Source of the DNA: Streptacidiphilus rugosus AM-16
GTDB lineage: Bacteria; Actinomycetota; Actinomycetes; Streptomycetales; Streptomycetaceae
DNA: 64,000 bases
NCBI RefSeq assembly: GCF_000744655.1
Contig: NZ_JQMJ01000003.1
Span: 682,001 to 746,000 of the forward strand
Direction of reading: 5' to 3'
Positions 18,521 to 26,201 of this stretch are shown piece after piece. Position 1 is the stretch's first letter, and each line of letters begins with the position of its first letter. The notes beneath the pieces are model-generated. The model was not told the DNA's origin. It was given only the letters and a program-made list of their open reading frames with translations, and ran no database searches. The translations under genes were made by a program, and so were the position numbers.

Positions 18521-18557
18521 GACGAGGACCCGGACGCATCGTGTCCGGGTCCTCGTC
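18521..18557 (+). terminator. Hairpin after att copy 2
   Basis: GACGAGGACCCGGAC and GTCCGGGTCCTCGTC pair perfectly over 15 bp around a seven-base loop. The same hairpin follows att copy 3, so it was presumably the terminator of the tRNA gene that donated these ends. Confidence 0.8.
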
Positions 18558-18822
18558 GTTTTCGGGGTTGCAGTTGCCCTGGCCCAGCGACACCTCATCG
18601 CCGGGCACGTCGGTGATTCCGGCCGAGGGCGTAGTTACCCCAGCTCTCTCACTCGGATCGGCTGCCGGTGCAACTGCGCAGTCAGAGCGGGAACCTGCTC
18701 GCCGGAACGGGGACGGACGGACAACGCGCACCTCGCGAATGGGTCGGCCTGCACCACCATCACGAGCCTGCCCACTGACCACGCTCGCCAGCCCGACCGA
18801 CCGAACAAGATCACCGACAGAG

Positions 18823-19443
18823 TCAAGCTTGGATCGTCAGATCGCCTCTGCTAAGGCCGAGTTGATCTTCCAGCAGGTTGCGCACGGTGGCCGTGACGTC
18901 GATGCGCGGAGCGTTGATCTGCAGTGAGCTGTGGACGATGAGTCCGTCCAAGAGGGTGAGCAGTGTCCAGGCGACAGCTTCGGGGTCATGGGGCCGGAAC
19001 GTGCCCTCCTGGATGCCGGCGGTGAGTATGCCTGAGACCAGGCGGTGGCCGTCCCCCATGCGCTGGTCGATCGCCTGGCGCAGGGCGGGGTTCTCGGCCG
19101 CGAGGCTCCAGGCGTCCAGCCAGAGCAGGCCCATCCGGTCGCTGTCTGGGCGGACCCAGCGTGCGAGCAGCAGTCGCAGCTGTCCGAGGGCGGTGCCGCC
19201 GGTCGAGCAGTCGCGCTCGGCATCCTGCCGGTCACGGGTGGCAAGCACGGAGAACGCCTCTGCGACGAGGTCGTTCACGGCGGGGAAGTAGTGGTTGACC
19301 AGCCCGTAGGTGATGTTCGCCTGGGTGGCGACCCGGCGCAGCGTCACATTGGCCAGGCCTTGGGCCCACGCGACTTCGGCGGCTCCGTCGATGATCTGGG
19401 CGCGGCGCTGGGCGGGTGCCATGCGGGCGGGGGCCTGGGGCAT
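18823..19443 (-). CDS. TetR family regulator
   Basis: Repressor of about 206 aa. The N-terminal helix-turn-helix reads AQRRAQIIDGAAEVAWAQGL, then VTLRRVATQANITYGLVNHY (about 8-50); a C-terminal ligand domain includes LLLARWVRPDSDRMGLLWLD. It resembles BetI-like TetR proteins. It is divergent from the permease-DUF917-HyuA operon and probably senses a substrate of that pathway. TACAGT ends seven bases before the chosen ATG, so the message may be leaderless; an in-frame ATG at 19479 is an alternative. Confidence 0.82.
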   Translation of the reverse strand: MPQAPARMAPAQRRAQIIDGAAEVAWAQGLANVTLRRVATQANITYGLVNHYFPAVNDLVAEAFSVLATRDRQDAERDCSTGGTALGQLRLLLARWVRPDSDRMGLLWLDAWSLAAENPALRQAIDQRMGDGHRLVSGILTAGIQEGTFRPHDPEAVAWTLLTLLDGLIVHSSLQINAPRIDVTATVRNLLEDQLGLSRGDLTIQA

Positions 19444-19478
19444 GGCGGCGACTGTAGCAAACCCGGACGGGTCGGCCA

Positions 19479-19538
19479 TTGACAGTGTGAGCAGGTGCGG
19501 TGCACAGTCTCCCGCAAGTGTTGTTCGGGTGAACAACA
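19479..19538 (+). promoter_or_regulatory. Promoter and operator of the permease-DUF917-hyuA operon
   Basis: TTGACA (19479-19484) is spaced 18 bases from CACAGT. Downstream, TGTTGTTC (19519-19526) and GAACAACA (19531-19538) form a perfect 8-bp inverted repeat with a GGGT spacer, just before the permease RBS. Its position suits a TetR operator that blocks transcription. Confidence 0.55.
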
Positions 19539-19557
19539 ACGGGACGAGGTGCTCGCC

Positions 19558-21015
19558 ATGGAAAACACGCAGTCGCCGCCCGCGCACAGACCAGCGCAGC
19601 AAGCGGAACCGCACGACTTCCCCGGCCGGATCGAGGCACGGGGTATCGACTGGATCCCGCCGGCCGAGCGCCACGGGCACCCCCGCGAGTTGTTCTGGGT
19701 CTGGCTCGCCGCCAACATCACCTACCTCTACTTCGTGCTCGGCGGCACGATGATCCTTCTGGGCCTGTCGGTGTGGCAGTCCCTCGCGGTCGTCGTCGCC
19801 GGGAACCTCCTGTGGCTCGGGGTCGGCGCGCTGGCCGTCACCGGCCCGACCTCCGGCACGCCCGGCGTCGTCGTCAGCCGGTCGATGTTCGGCATTCGCG
19901 GCAATCGGGTGCTGAGCGCGGGGACGGGCTGGGCGATCGGCGTCGCCTACGAGGCGGTCAATCTCGCCCTCGGGTCACTGGCTGGCTTCGCCTTGGCCGA
20001 CCAGCTGGGACTGTCGGTGGGCTGGCCGGTCAAGGCGGTCATCCTCGCTCTGATCGCTGCCGTCACCTTCACCGTCAGCGTCTACGGCCATGCCACCATC
20101 GTGCGGCTGAGTACCTGGTTCAGCGCCCTGCTCGGCCTGGTCATGGCTGTCGCAGGCGCCTTCGTGATCGCCCATGTCCGCACCGGCTACCGCCCCGTCC
20201 CGCCGCTGCACGGCACCCATCTGCTGAGCACCGCGCTGATCGGCTTTACGATCATCGCCTCGAACCCGCTGTCCTGGGGCACCGGCGCGGACTATGCGCG
20301 CTACCTCCCGGCCACGGTGTCCAAGCCGAGGGTGATGCTGTTCACCGCTGCCGGCGGTTTCGTGCCTGCGGTGGTGCTCGCCGGCCTCGGGGTGCTGGCC
20401 GGTACCCGGATCGACATGAACGACCCGCAGACCTCGATCGCACAGATCGTGCCGGGCTGGTTCTATCCCCTGTTCCTCGGCGTTGTCGTCATCGGATCGG
20501 TCACCAACAACATCCTCACCACCTACTCCTCCGGACTGTGCCTGCAGGCCCTGGGCATCCGCGCCAGCCGCTCGCGCACCGTCCTGATCGACGCCGCGGT
20601 CGGCGGGGGCGTCGCCGTCTACGCCTTGTTCGCCTCCCACTTCTTGGACACCCTCAACTCGATCCTGCAGTTCACCGTCGCGTTCCTCGGTCCCTCGATG
20701 GCGGTCTACATCACCGACATCATGCTGCGCCGCAACCGCTACGACGGCCTGGAACTGCACGACGAGACACCCGCCGGACGGCACTGGTACCGCCGTGGGG
20801 TCAATCCCGCGGGCGCCGCCGCGCTCATCGCCGGCACCGCCGTCGCGGCCCTGTGCGTCAACACCACCGCATGGACCGCCCCCGTCGCGCACGCACTTGA
20901 CGGCGCCGACCTGTCCTCCATCACCGGCCCTGTCACAGCCTGCCTCGTCTACCTGGCGCTGTGGCGCTACCGCCACCCCCGCTCCCAGCAGCCCACCACC
21001 CAGGACCCCCGATGA
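19558..21015 (+). CDS. NCS1 family nucleobase/hydantoin permease
   Basis: Secondary transporter of 485 aa with about 12 membrane helices, the normal size for the purine-cytosine/allantoin/hydantoin permease family. Landmarks: FWVWLAANITYLYFVLGGTM (TM1), GTPGVVVSRSMFGIRGNRVL, NPLSWGTGADYARYLP and the late FTVAFLGPSMAVYITDIMLR. RBS GGGACGAGG precedes the ATG. It is first in an operon with DUF917 and HyuA-like enzymes, so a cyclic amide such as a hydantoin, oxoproline analogue or pyrimidine product is a likely substrate. Confidence 0.88.
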   Translation: MENTQSPPAHRPAQQAEPHDFPGRIEARGIDWIPPAERHGHPRELFWVWLAANITYLYFVLGGTMILLGLSVWQSLAVVVAGNLLWLGVGALAVTGPTSGTPGVVVSRSMFGIRGNRVLSAGTGWAIGVAYEAVNLALGSLAGFALADQLGLSVGWPVKAVILALIAAVTFTVSVYGHATIVRLSTWFSALLGLVMAVAGAFVIAHVRTGYRPVPPLHGTHLLSTALIGFTIIASNPLSWGTGADYARYLPATVSKPRVMLFTAAGGFVPAVVLAGLGVLAGTRIDMNDPQTSIAQIVPGWFYPLFLGVVVIGSVTNNILTTYSSGLCLQALGIRASRSRTVLIDAAVGGGVAVYALFASHFLDTLNSILQFTVAFLGPSMAVYITDIMLRRNRYDGLELHDETPAGRHWYRRGVNPAGAAALIAGTAVAALCVNTTAWTAPVAHALDGADLSSITGPVTACLVYLALWRYRHPRSQQPTTQDPR

Positions 21016-22085
21016 CCACCCTCACCGAAGCCGACCTCTCCGCCTACGCAGCAGGCTGCGCCCTGCTCAGCACCGGCGGCGGCGGAGCCGTCGACTCAGA
21101 AGTCCTGGGCGCTGCCAAGGTCCTGCGCGACCACGGACCCGTCACACTGATCGACGTCGACGCCCTCGGCCCCGACGACCTGGTGCTGCCTCTGTCCGCT
21201 ATCGGCGCCCCCACCGTCGCCGACGAGATGCTCTTCTCCGGCCGAGAAGCCCAGTTGGTCCGCGACGAGGTCGAGCGCCAGACCGGCCGTCGCGTCGCCG
21301 CCGTCATGGCCACCGAGATCGGCGGCGCCAACGGCGTCGCCCCCGTCGGCTGGGCCGCCGCCCTCGGCCTGCCCCTGCTGGACGCCGACGGCATGGGCCG
21401 GGCCTTCCCCGAACTGCCCATGGTCTCCATGAACGTCGCCGGCATCCCCACCGACCTCGTCGTCCTGGCCGACGTCCAAGGCAACGTCGCCACCCTGCGC
21501 CCCACCGGCAGCGACTGGTCCGAGCACTGGTCGCGCGCCCTGTGCGTCGCCTCCGGCAGCTCGGCCGTCATGGCCGACTACCTGATGACCGGTGACCAGG
21601 CCCGCACCGCCGTCATCCGCGGCACCCTCACCCGCGCCTTGCACCTGGGCCGCCTCCTCCACGGCGGTGACCCCCTCGCCGCGGTCATGGCCGACCTCGG
21701 CGCCATGGTCCTGGCCGAAGGCAAGATCACCCAAGTGCGTCGCGACACCCTGGAGGGCTTCACCCGCGGGCACGTCACCATCACTGGCACCGGAACGTTC
21801 CACGGCCGGACCGCCATCGTCGACCTGCTCAACGAGAACCTCGCCGTCCGCGAAGACGGACACATCCGCGCCAGCATCCCCGACCTCATCACCCTGCTCG
21901 ACACCCACACCGCCACCCCACTGACCACCGACACCCTTCGCTACGGCCAACGCGTGACCTGCCTCGCCTGGCCCTGCGACCCTTTGTGGCGAACCCCCAA
22001 GGGCCTGGCCACCGCGGGCCCGGCCGCCTTCGGCTACACCTTCGCCTACCACCCCGTCGAGGAGCACCACACCCATGCAGCCTGA
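21012..22085 (+). CDS. DUF917 family protein
   Basis: Cytoplasmic protein of 357 aa of the DUF917 family, commonly encoded next to hydantoinase/oxoprolinase genes; some members are described as S-methyl thiohydantoin desulfurases. Conserved parts are ALLSTGGGGAVDSEVLGA (near residue 17), VMATEIGGANGVAP, LLDADGMGRAFPELPMVSMN and RTAIVDLLNENLAV. The ATG overlaps the permease stop (ATGA) and the next gene starts 11 bases before its end, so the three genes are tightly coupled. Third codon positions are strongly C-ending, unlike the flanking housekeeping genes. Confidence 0.85.
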   Translation: MTTLTEADLSAYAAGCALLSTGGGGAVDSEVLGAAKVLRDHGPVTLIDVDALGPDDLVLPLSAIGAPTVADEMLFSGREAQLVRDEVERQTGRRVAAVMATEIGGANGVAPVGWAAALGLPLLDADGMGRAFPELPMVSMNVAGIPTDLVVLADVQGNVATLRPTGSDWSEHWSRALCVASGSSAVMADYLMTGDQARTAVIRGTLTRALHLGRLLHGGDPLAAVMADLGAMVLAEGKITQVRRDTLEGFTRGHVTITGTGTFHGRTAIVDLLNENLAVREDGHIRASIPDLITLLDTHTATPLTTDTLRYGQRVTCLAWPCDPLWRTPKGLATAGPAAFGYTFAYHPVEEHHTHAA

Positions 22086-23634
22086 CCTGCGCATCGGCAT
22101 CGACGTCGGCGGTACCAACACCGACGCCGCCGTCCTCGACGCCCACCACCGCATCGTCGCCCGCACCAAGACCCCCACCACCCCCGACGTCACCACCGGC
22201 ATCCGCAACGCCCTCAGCGACGTCACCGCCCAACTCGGCCCCGACGCCGAACGTGTGCGACATGTCATGCTCGGCACCACCCACGCGACCAACGCCGTAG
22301 TCGAACGCCACGACCTCGCCCGCACGGGCGTCGTCCGTATCGGCTCACCCGCGGGCGACAGCCTCCCTCCGACCGAGGGCTGGCCCGACGACCTGCGCGA
22401 CGCCCTTCTGCTGGACACCTGCCTCATCGCCGGCGGCAACTACATCGACGGGCGTCCGCTGCGGCCGCTCGACCACGACGCGCTGGACCGCTTCCTGCAC
22501 CGGATCGCCCCCCACGTCCAGGCCTTGGCCATCACCAGCGTCTTCGCCCCCTCGTTCCCCGAACACGAGACCGAAGCCGCGGCCAGGGCGCGCGCCATTC
22601 TCGGACACGCCGTCCCGATCTCGCTCAGTCACCAGATCGGCGCCCTCGGCCTACTCGAGCGGGAAAACGCCACCATCCTCAACGCGGCCCTCCACCACGT
22701 CGCCTCCCGCGTCACCGACGCCCTGACCACCGCCACCGGCGAACTCGGCCTGAACGCCCAGATCCACTTCGTTCAGAACGACGGCACCCTGATGGACACC
22801 GCCCGCGCAGCCCGCTTCCCTGTCCTGACCATAGGTTCCGGGCCCGCCAACTCCGTCCGCGGCGCCGCTGTCCTCAGCGGCATCACCGACGGCATCGTCG
22901 CCGATGTCGGCGGCACCACCACCGACCTCTCCGTACTCGTCGGCGGATACCCCCGACAGAGCACCACCGGAGTCACCATCGGCGGCATCCGCCTCAACTC
23001 ACCCATGCCTGACACCCTCTCCATCCCCATCGGCGGCGGCACCCGAATCCACTCCACCGGACGAGGCGTTCGCCTCGGCCCCGACTCCCTGGCCCATCGC
23101 ATCAACCCCCAGGCCCTCGCCTTCGGCGGCACCACCCTTACCCTCAGCGACGCCGCCGTCCACGGAGCACGCCTCAGCCTGGGCACCCACACCCCGGCCC
23201 CAGACCACGCACCTCTGCTCGAAGCAGCCCTCGCCGCCATGGACGAGCAGATCCAACTCGCCATCGAGAACATGATCACCAGCAGCACCTGCCAGCCCCT
23301 CGTCCTCGTCGGTGGAGCCGCCCCCCTGATCGCCCGCGCCATAGACGGCGTGTCCCAGGTTCACACTCCGCCGCACTCCGACATCGCCTGCGCCGTCGGA
23401 GCCGCCTCCGCCCACATCGGTGCGAGCACCGAACACGTCCTGCCCTCCGACGACCAACTTCAGGACGCCATCGACGCCCTCTGCGACCAAGTCCGTCTCC
23501 AGGCCATCGAAGCCGGCGCCGACCCCGACGCCACCGTCATCACCCACCTCGCTCAAACCCCGATGGCCTACCTGACCAACCCCAGCGTCCGCCTCCAGAT
23601 CCGTGCAGCCGGCCCGCTCACAGCAGTTGCATAG
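22075..23634 (+). CDS. HyuA-type hydantoinase/oxoprolinase family protein
   Basis: ATP-dependent cyclic-amidase-like enzyme of 519 aa. The N-terminal actin-like phosphate-binding IGIDVGGTNTDAAVLD (7-22), the second GGTTTDLSVL (around 286-295) and GSGPANSVRGAAVLSG are the hallmark of the HyuA/oxoprolinase-A family. Length fits the short (~520 aa) HyuA type usually paired with DUF917 rather than HyuB. Known members open hydantoins or 5-oxoproline; the exact substrate here is unknown. It shares the C-biased codon use of the preceding gene. Confidence 0.88.
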   Translation: MQPDLRIGIDVGGTNTDAAVLDAHHRIVARTKTPTTPDVTTGIRNALSDVTAQLGPDAERVRHVMLGTTHATNAVVERHDLARTGVVRIGSPAGDSLPPTEGWPDDLRDALLLDTCLIAGGNYIDGRPLRPLDHDALDRFLHRIAPHVQALAITSVFAPSFPEHETEAAARARAILGHAVPISLSHQIGALGLLERENATILNAALHHVASRVTDALTTATGELGLNAQIHFVQNDGTLMDTARAARFPVLTIGSGPANSVRGAAVLSGITDGIVADVGGTTTDLSVLVGGYPRQSTTGVTIGGIRLNSPMPDTLSIPIGGGTRIHSTGRGVRLGPDSLAHRINPQALAFGGTTLTLSDAAVHGARLSLGTHTPAPDHAPLLEAALAAMDEQIQLAIENMITSSTCQPLVLVGGAAPLIARAIDGVSQVHTPPHSDIACAVGAASAHIGASTEHVLPSDDQLQDAIDALCDQVRLQAIEAGADPDATVITHLAQTPMAYLTNPSVRLQIRAAGPLTAVA

Positions 23635-23929
23635 CTCATCCAGGACAGACCAAGCCGGGCGGCACACGCGACTGGACCACGACTCTTAGCGGGCGCGCCG
23701 CCCCGCCCGAGAGGGCGCCAGGTACACCCCAAAATCCCTGGAGGAGGCCGCCGAAGAGGTTGTTCTCGCCGGTCGTGATCGAGAGATGGGCATGCGCTGA
23801 CCGACCTGAGGGAGGGTTGCAGTTCGGGTTGCATTCAGCTCCGTACGAGGGGGTTCAAGCGCCCCCGCGTCAACCACCGCGCCGCAGGTCAGGACGCTGG
23901 CGAACCCGCCCGGACCCCCGGACGAACAG
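23635..23929. other. Gene-poor right end of the accessory segment
   Basis: No complete gene is supported. A start-less frame at 23711-23780 (YTPKSLEEAAEEVVLAGRD, then REMGMR and stop) looks like the C-terminus of a lost small protein. GCAGGTCAGGACG about 45 bases before att copy 3 resembles GCAGGTCAGAACG at the same place before att copy 2, so both repeats share element-side flanking sequence. Confidence 0.45.
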
Positions 23930-23983
23930 TTGGAAAGCGTGTTGGGGGCAACCCCTCACGAGTTCGAATCTCGTATCCTCCGC
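23930..23983 (+). repeat. att core, copy 3 (tRNA-Ser 3' half)
   Basis: Identical to the 3' half of the intact tRNA-Ser except for one base in the variable loop. It has no 5' half. Together with copies 1 and 2 it bounds two consecutive segments of 1.4 and 5.5 kb. Confidence 0.85.
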
Positions 23984-24000
23984 ACCCGCCCATCAGGGCA

Positions 24001-24038
24001 GACGAGGACCCGGACGCTACTGCGTCCGGGTCCTCGTC
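24001..24038 (+). terminator. Hairpin after att copy 3
   Basis: GACGAGGACCCGGACGC and GCGTCCGGGTCCTCGTC pair over 17 bp around TACT. It is the near-identical partner of the hairpin at 18521-18557 and probably marks the original chromosomal sequence behind the tRNA. Confidence 0.8.
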
Positions 24039-24109
24039 GTTTCCGGGGTTGCAGCTGCCTGGATGTCAACTGCAAGCCTTCGCGCCTCCGAACGCGATGC
24101 CGGAGGGGA

Positions 24110-24144
24110 CGAGGGCCTCGACCGTTCTTCGGTCGGGGCCCTCG
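24110..24144 (-). terminator. Hairpin after the relE-like gene
   Basis: CGAGGGCCTCGACC and GGTCGGGGCCCTCG pair over 14 bp with one G-U, 22 bases beyond the toxin stop codon on the minus strand. Confidence 0.6.
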
Positions 24145-24166
24145 CCGTATCGAAACCACGCCTGGG

Positions 24167-24448
24167 TCAAGGGTTCTGGCGGTAGATGCCGCCTCGGTCG
24201 GCCACGGCCACGACCCAGATGATCAGCTGACCGTTCTCGATGGTGTAGATCACCCGGTAGTCGCCCACCCTGAGCCGCCATCGGTCCGCTTGCCCCTGCA
24301 ACGCCTTGACGTCGAGCATGCCCGTGTTGCCGGCATCCATCGCCTTCTGCCATTCGGAGAGGCGGCGCAGGATGCGCAAGGTGTCGGAACGGTCGATCTT
24401 CAGCAGTTCACGCTGCGCGTGCGGGGTGAAGCGCATGACGTAGCCCAT
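24167..24448 (-). CDS. RelE/ParE superfamily toxin
   Basis: Small toxin of 93 aa (or 89 from the second Met). The RelE core is clear: RFTPHAQRELLKIDRSDTLR (6-25), then WRLRVGDYRVIYTIENGQLI and the C-terminal VADRGGIYR. RelE-type toxins cut mRNA in the ribosome. The start follows AGGAGGG by about ten bases. Immediately upstream on the same strand, only the last ~27 codons of an antitoxin frame can be read, so this looks like a toxin without a complete partner. It may be neutralised by an antitoxin elsewhere, be weakened, or be silent. Confidence 0.87.
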   Translation of the reverse strand: MGYVMRFTPHAQRELLKIDRSDTLRILRRLSEWQKAMDAGNTGMLDVKALQGQADRWRLRVGDYRVIYTIENGQLIIWVVAVADRGGIYRQNP

Positions 24449-24454
24449 CGGACA

Positions 24455-24538
24455 TCAGCCCTCCTGGCCACGAAGGAGAGCCGCCATTTCCTCCAGTGAG
24501 ACGGACCCCTGGACGCCTTCGTCGTGTTCCGGGTGGCT
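24455..24538 (-). pseudogene. C-terminal remnant of the RelE-partner antitoxin
   Basis: A frame ending seven bases before the toxin ATG reads SHPEHDEGVQGSVSLEEMAA, then LLRGQEG and stop. This is the acidic, amphipathic tail typical of RelB/Phd antitoxins. Upstream in the same frame there is no start codon or Phd/RelB DNA-binding domain; the frame runs back into the terminator hairpin of the next gene. The 5' part appears to have been deleted. Confidence 0.5.
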
Positions 24539-24564
24539 TCGTGGAACGTGGCGTCGGGCGCGGT

Positions 24565-24595
24565 GGGCACCTCCTCCACCCCCGTGAGGAGGTGC
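24565..24595. terminator. Hairpin GGCACCTCCTC / GAGGAGGTGCC
   Basis: Perfect 11-bp stem with a nine-base loop between the antitoxin remnant and the next gene's terminator. Confidence 0.5.
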
Positions 24596-24613
24596 CGGCT
24601 CCCGCCCCGGCGG

Positions 24614-24651
24614 CCTCGACACACCGCGGCGGAGGCCGCGGTGTGTCGAGG
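24614..24651 (-). terminator. Strong terminator of the exported-protein operon
   Basis: CCTCGACACACCGCGGC and GCCGCGGTGTGTCGAGG pair perfectly over 17 bp around GGAG, directly after the stop codon of the exported-protein gene. Confidence 0.8.
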
Positions 24652-24653
24652 GG

Positions 24654-25361
24654 TCATCCGGCCAGTCGGTGGATCGCGGCGGTGACGAGGCCCTTGAGGG
24701 AGGCCGGGTCGTGGCTGGGGGCTCCGGTCAGCTCGACGATGGCGGAGCGGTGGCCGCTGCGGATGACGGCGACGCCGCCGGACAGCACGCCGTCGCCGCT
24801 GTAGGCCGGGTACCAGTGGCCCTCGCCGCCGGTGACGGCGAGCGCCTGCGGGGCGCCGTAGTGCCAGTGGCCGGCCGGCTCCTTCCGGCAGCTGCCGACC
24901 AGTGCGTTGAGCTGCTTCTCGAGCGAGGTCGCCGAGGCGACGGTGGAGCTGTCCGCGGCGGACTCGGTCAGCAGGCCGGCGCGGGTGTCGAAGGACCAGC
25001 TGACGTCGGCGTAGCCGACCGCCTTGCCCTTGGTCAGCACCCGCATGGTCTCCTCGCCCGAGCACGCCGAGAGGGCCTGCTTCCCGGCCAGGCCGATCGT
25101 CGCGGCGGCCGGAGCCAGGCCCTGCTGGAAGAAGTCGCCGCTCTGGAGCAGGTTCTGCGAGCCGAGGCCGGGTGCGGCGAGCGCGGGTGCGGCCGCCGGC
25201 GCCGAGTAGGCCGAGCGGTGCGCGGCGTGCGCGGCTCCGTCGGCGGTCGCGGGCTGGACGGAGACGCCCACCGCGACCAGGGCGGCGGCGACGCAGGACA
25301 CGGCTGCCGCGACACGGCCGCGACGGGCGAACTTCTTGCGGGTCGTCTGGTTCTCGGACAT
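24654..25361 (-). CDS. Exported sensor-like protein, paralogue 1
   Basis: Secreted or membrane-associated protein of 235 aa. Residues 1-42 form a signal peptide (RKKFARRGR, then VAAAVSCVAAALVAVGVSV and ATA). The exported domain contains two cysteines (LSACSGEE and VGSCRKE) and the pattern PAGHWHYGAPQALAVTGGEG, GHWYPAYSGDG, GGVAVIRSGHRSAIVEL. The same pattern occurs in the product of the next upstream gene, so the two are paralogues. The layout recalls extracytoplasmic PknH-like sensor domains, but this assignment is uncertain. It is the last gene of a sigma-factor operon and has its own strong terminator. Confidence 0.72.
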   Translation of the reverse strand: MSENQTTRKKFARRGRVAAAVSCVAAALVAVGVSVQPATADGAAHAAHRSAYSAPAAAPALAAPGLGSQNLLQSGDFFQQGLAPAAATIGLAGKQALSACSGEETMRVLTKGKAVGYADVSWSFDTRAGLLTESAADSSTVASATSLEKQLNALVGSCRKEPAGHWHYGAPQALAVTGGEGHWYPAYSGDGVLSGGVAVIRSGHRSAIVELTGAPSHDPASLKGLVTAAIHRLAG

Positions 25362-25455
25362 CTCATCCCCCTGGTGGTCGGGACGCGCTCTGCGTCCTCG
25401 TACAACCGGGGAGATGTCGGCCCGGAGGGAGAAGTTGGACCGGTCGGCCGCTGTT

Positions 25456-26193
25456 TCAGAGCTGTGACACGGCGGTGCGGACCAGCGTCGTCATCGCCTC
25501 CGTGCCCAGGCAGGCGTCGACCTCCAGGACGGCGTAGTGCGAGCCGCTGCGCAGGAAGGAGACGCCGCCGCACGGCTCCCGGCCCGGCGGCGCGGTCCCG
25601 GTGGTGTTCCTGGCCCCTTCGTAAAGGCCCATCCAGCTCGCGCTGACGCCCGGCGCGAGAGCGAGGGTGTGCGTGGGCCCGTAGACCCAGTGGCCGGGCG
25701 GCTCGTTCTGGCAGGGCAACTCCTCCAGCACCAGGCGTTCGGCGAAGTTCTGTGCCAGCGCCGGAGTTCCGGCGTCGGCGGCGACCTCCCTGGCGATCTG
25801 CGCGTGCTGGTCGACGGCGATGGTGGCGTCGTCGGCCGAGGCGGCGGCGGACGTCATCAGGCCGCGAAAGTGCGCGACCGGCCCGCCGAGGGCCTGGCTG
25901 AGGGTCTTCTCCCCGGCGCAGTCCCCGTTGGCGTAGTGCCCGTCGCCGACCCGGTCCCGGACGTAGAGGTGGCCGGTGACGCCGACACCCGCGAGGGTCT
26001 TCGCGGACAGCAGGTTCCGCTCTGTCACCGGTCCGGTGGCGGCTTTCGGGCCGGTCACGCTGCGGCTGGGAGCCGCTGCCGATGCGGCCGATGCCGCAGG
26101 GGACGGAGACCGGGCGGGCAGGACGAAGCGGCCGCTCAGCACGCCGAGCACGGCGGCTGCGACAAGGACGGCGACGACGGCCCGTGCTCGCAC
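25456..26193 (-). CDS. Exported sensor-like protein, paralogue 2
   Basis: Membrane-anchored or secreted protein of 245 aa. An N-terminal helix (AVVAVLVAAAVLGVLSGRFVL) precedes a Ser/Ala/Pro linker and a domain with cysteines at GDCAGEK, LPCQNEP, EPCGGV and DACLG. It shares with paralogue 1 the order PPGHWVYGPTHTLALAPGVS, SWMGLYEG, GGVSFLRSGSHYAVLEVDA. It starts eight bases after the sigma factor stop, so it is in the same operon. It could bind a cell-envelope ligand and signal to the sigma factor or the divergent kinase; no biochemical role can be stated. Confidence 0.72.
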   Translation of the reverse strand: MRARAVVAVLVAAAVLGVLSGRFVLPARSPSPAASAASAAAPSRSVTGPKAATGPVTERNLLSAKTLAGVGVTGHLYVRDRVGDGHYANGDCAGEKTLSQALGGPVAHFRGLMTSAAASADDATIAVDQHAQIAREVAADAGTPALAQNFAERLVLEELPCQNEPPGHWVYGPTHTLALAPGVSASWMGLYEGARNTTGTAPPGREPCGGVSFLRSGSHYAVLEVDACLGTEAMTTLVRTAVSQL

Positions 26194-26201
26194 CCGAGCC
26201 T

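Noticed and set aside
18541..18927. Possible small gene between att copy 2 and the TetR gene
   Set aside because: No RBS, runs through the terminator hairpin and into the TetR gene on the other strand.
23711..23783. Start-less frame ending LEEAAEEVVLAGRDREMGMR
   Set aside because: Only ~24 codons, preceded by a stop and without a start; noted as a possible remnant but not called a gene.
24400..25065. 221-codon minus-strand frame covering the RelE start and the exported-protein gene
   Set aside because: It shadows the exported-protein gene and crosses two terminators; its translation has no coherent domain.
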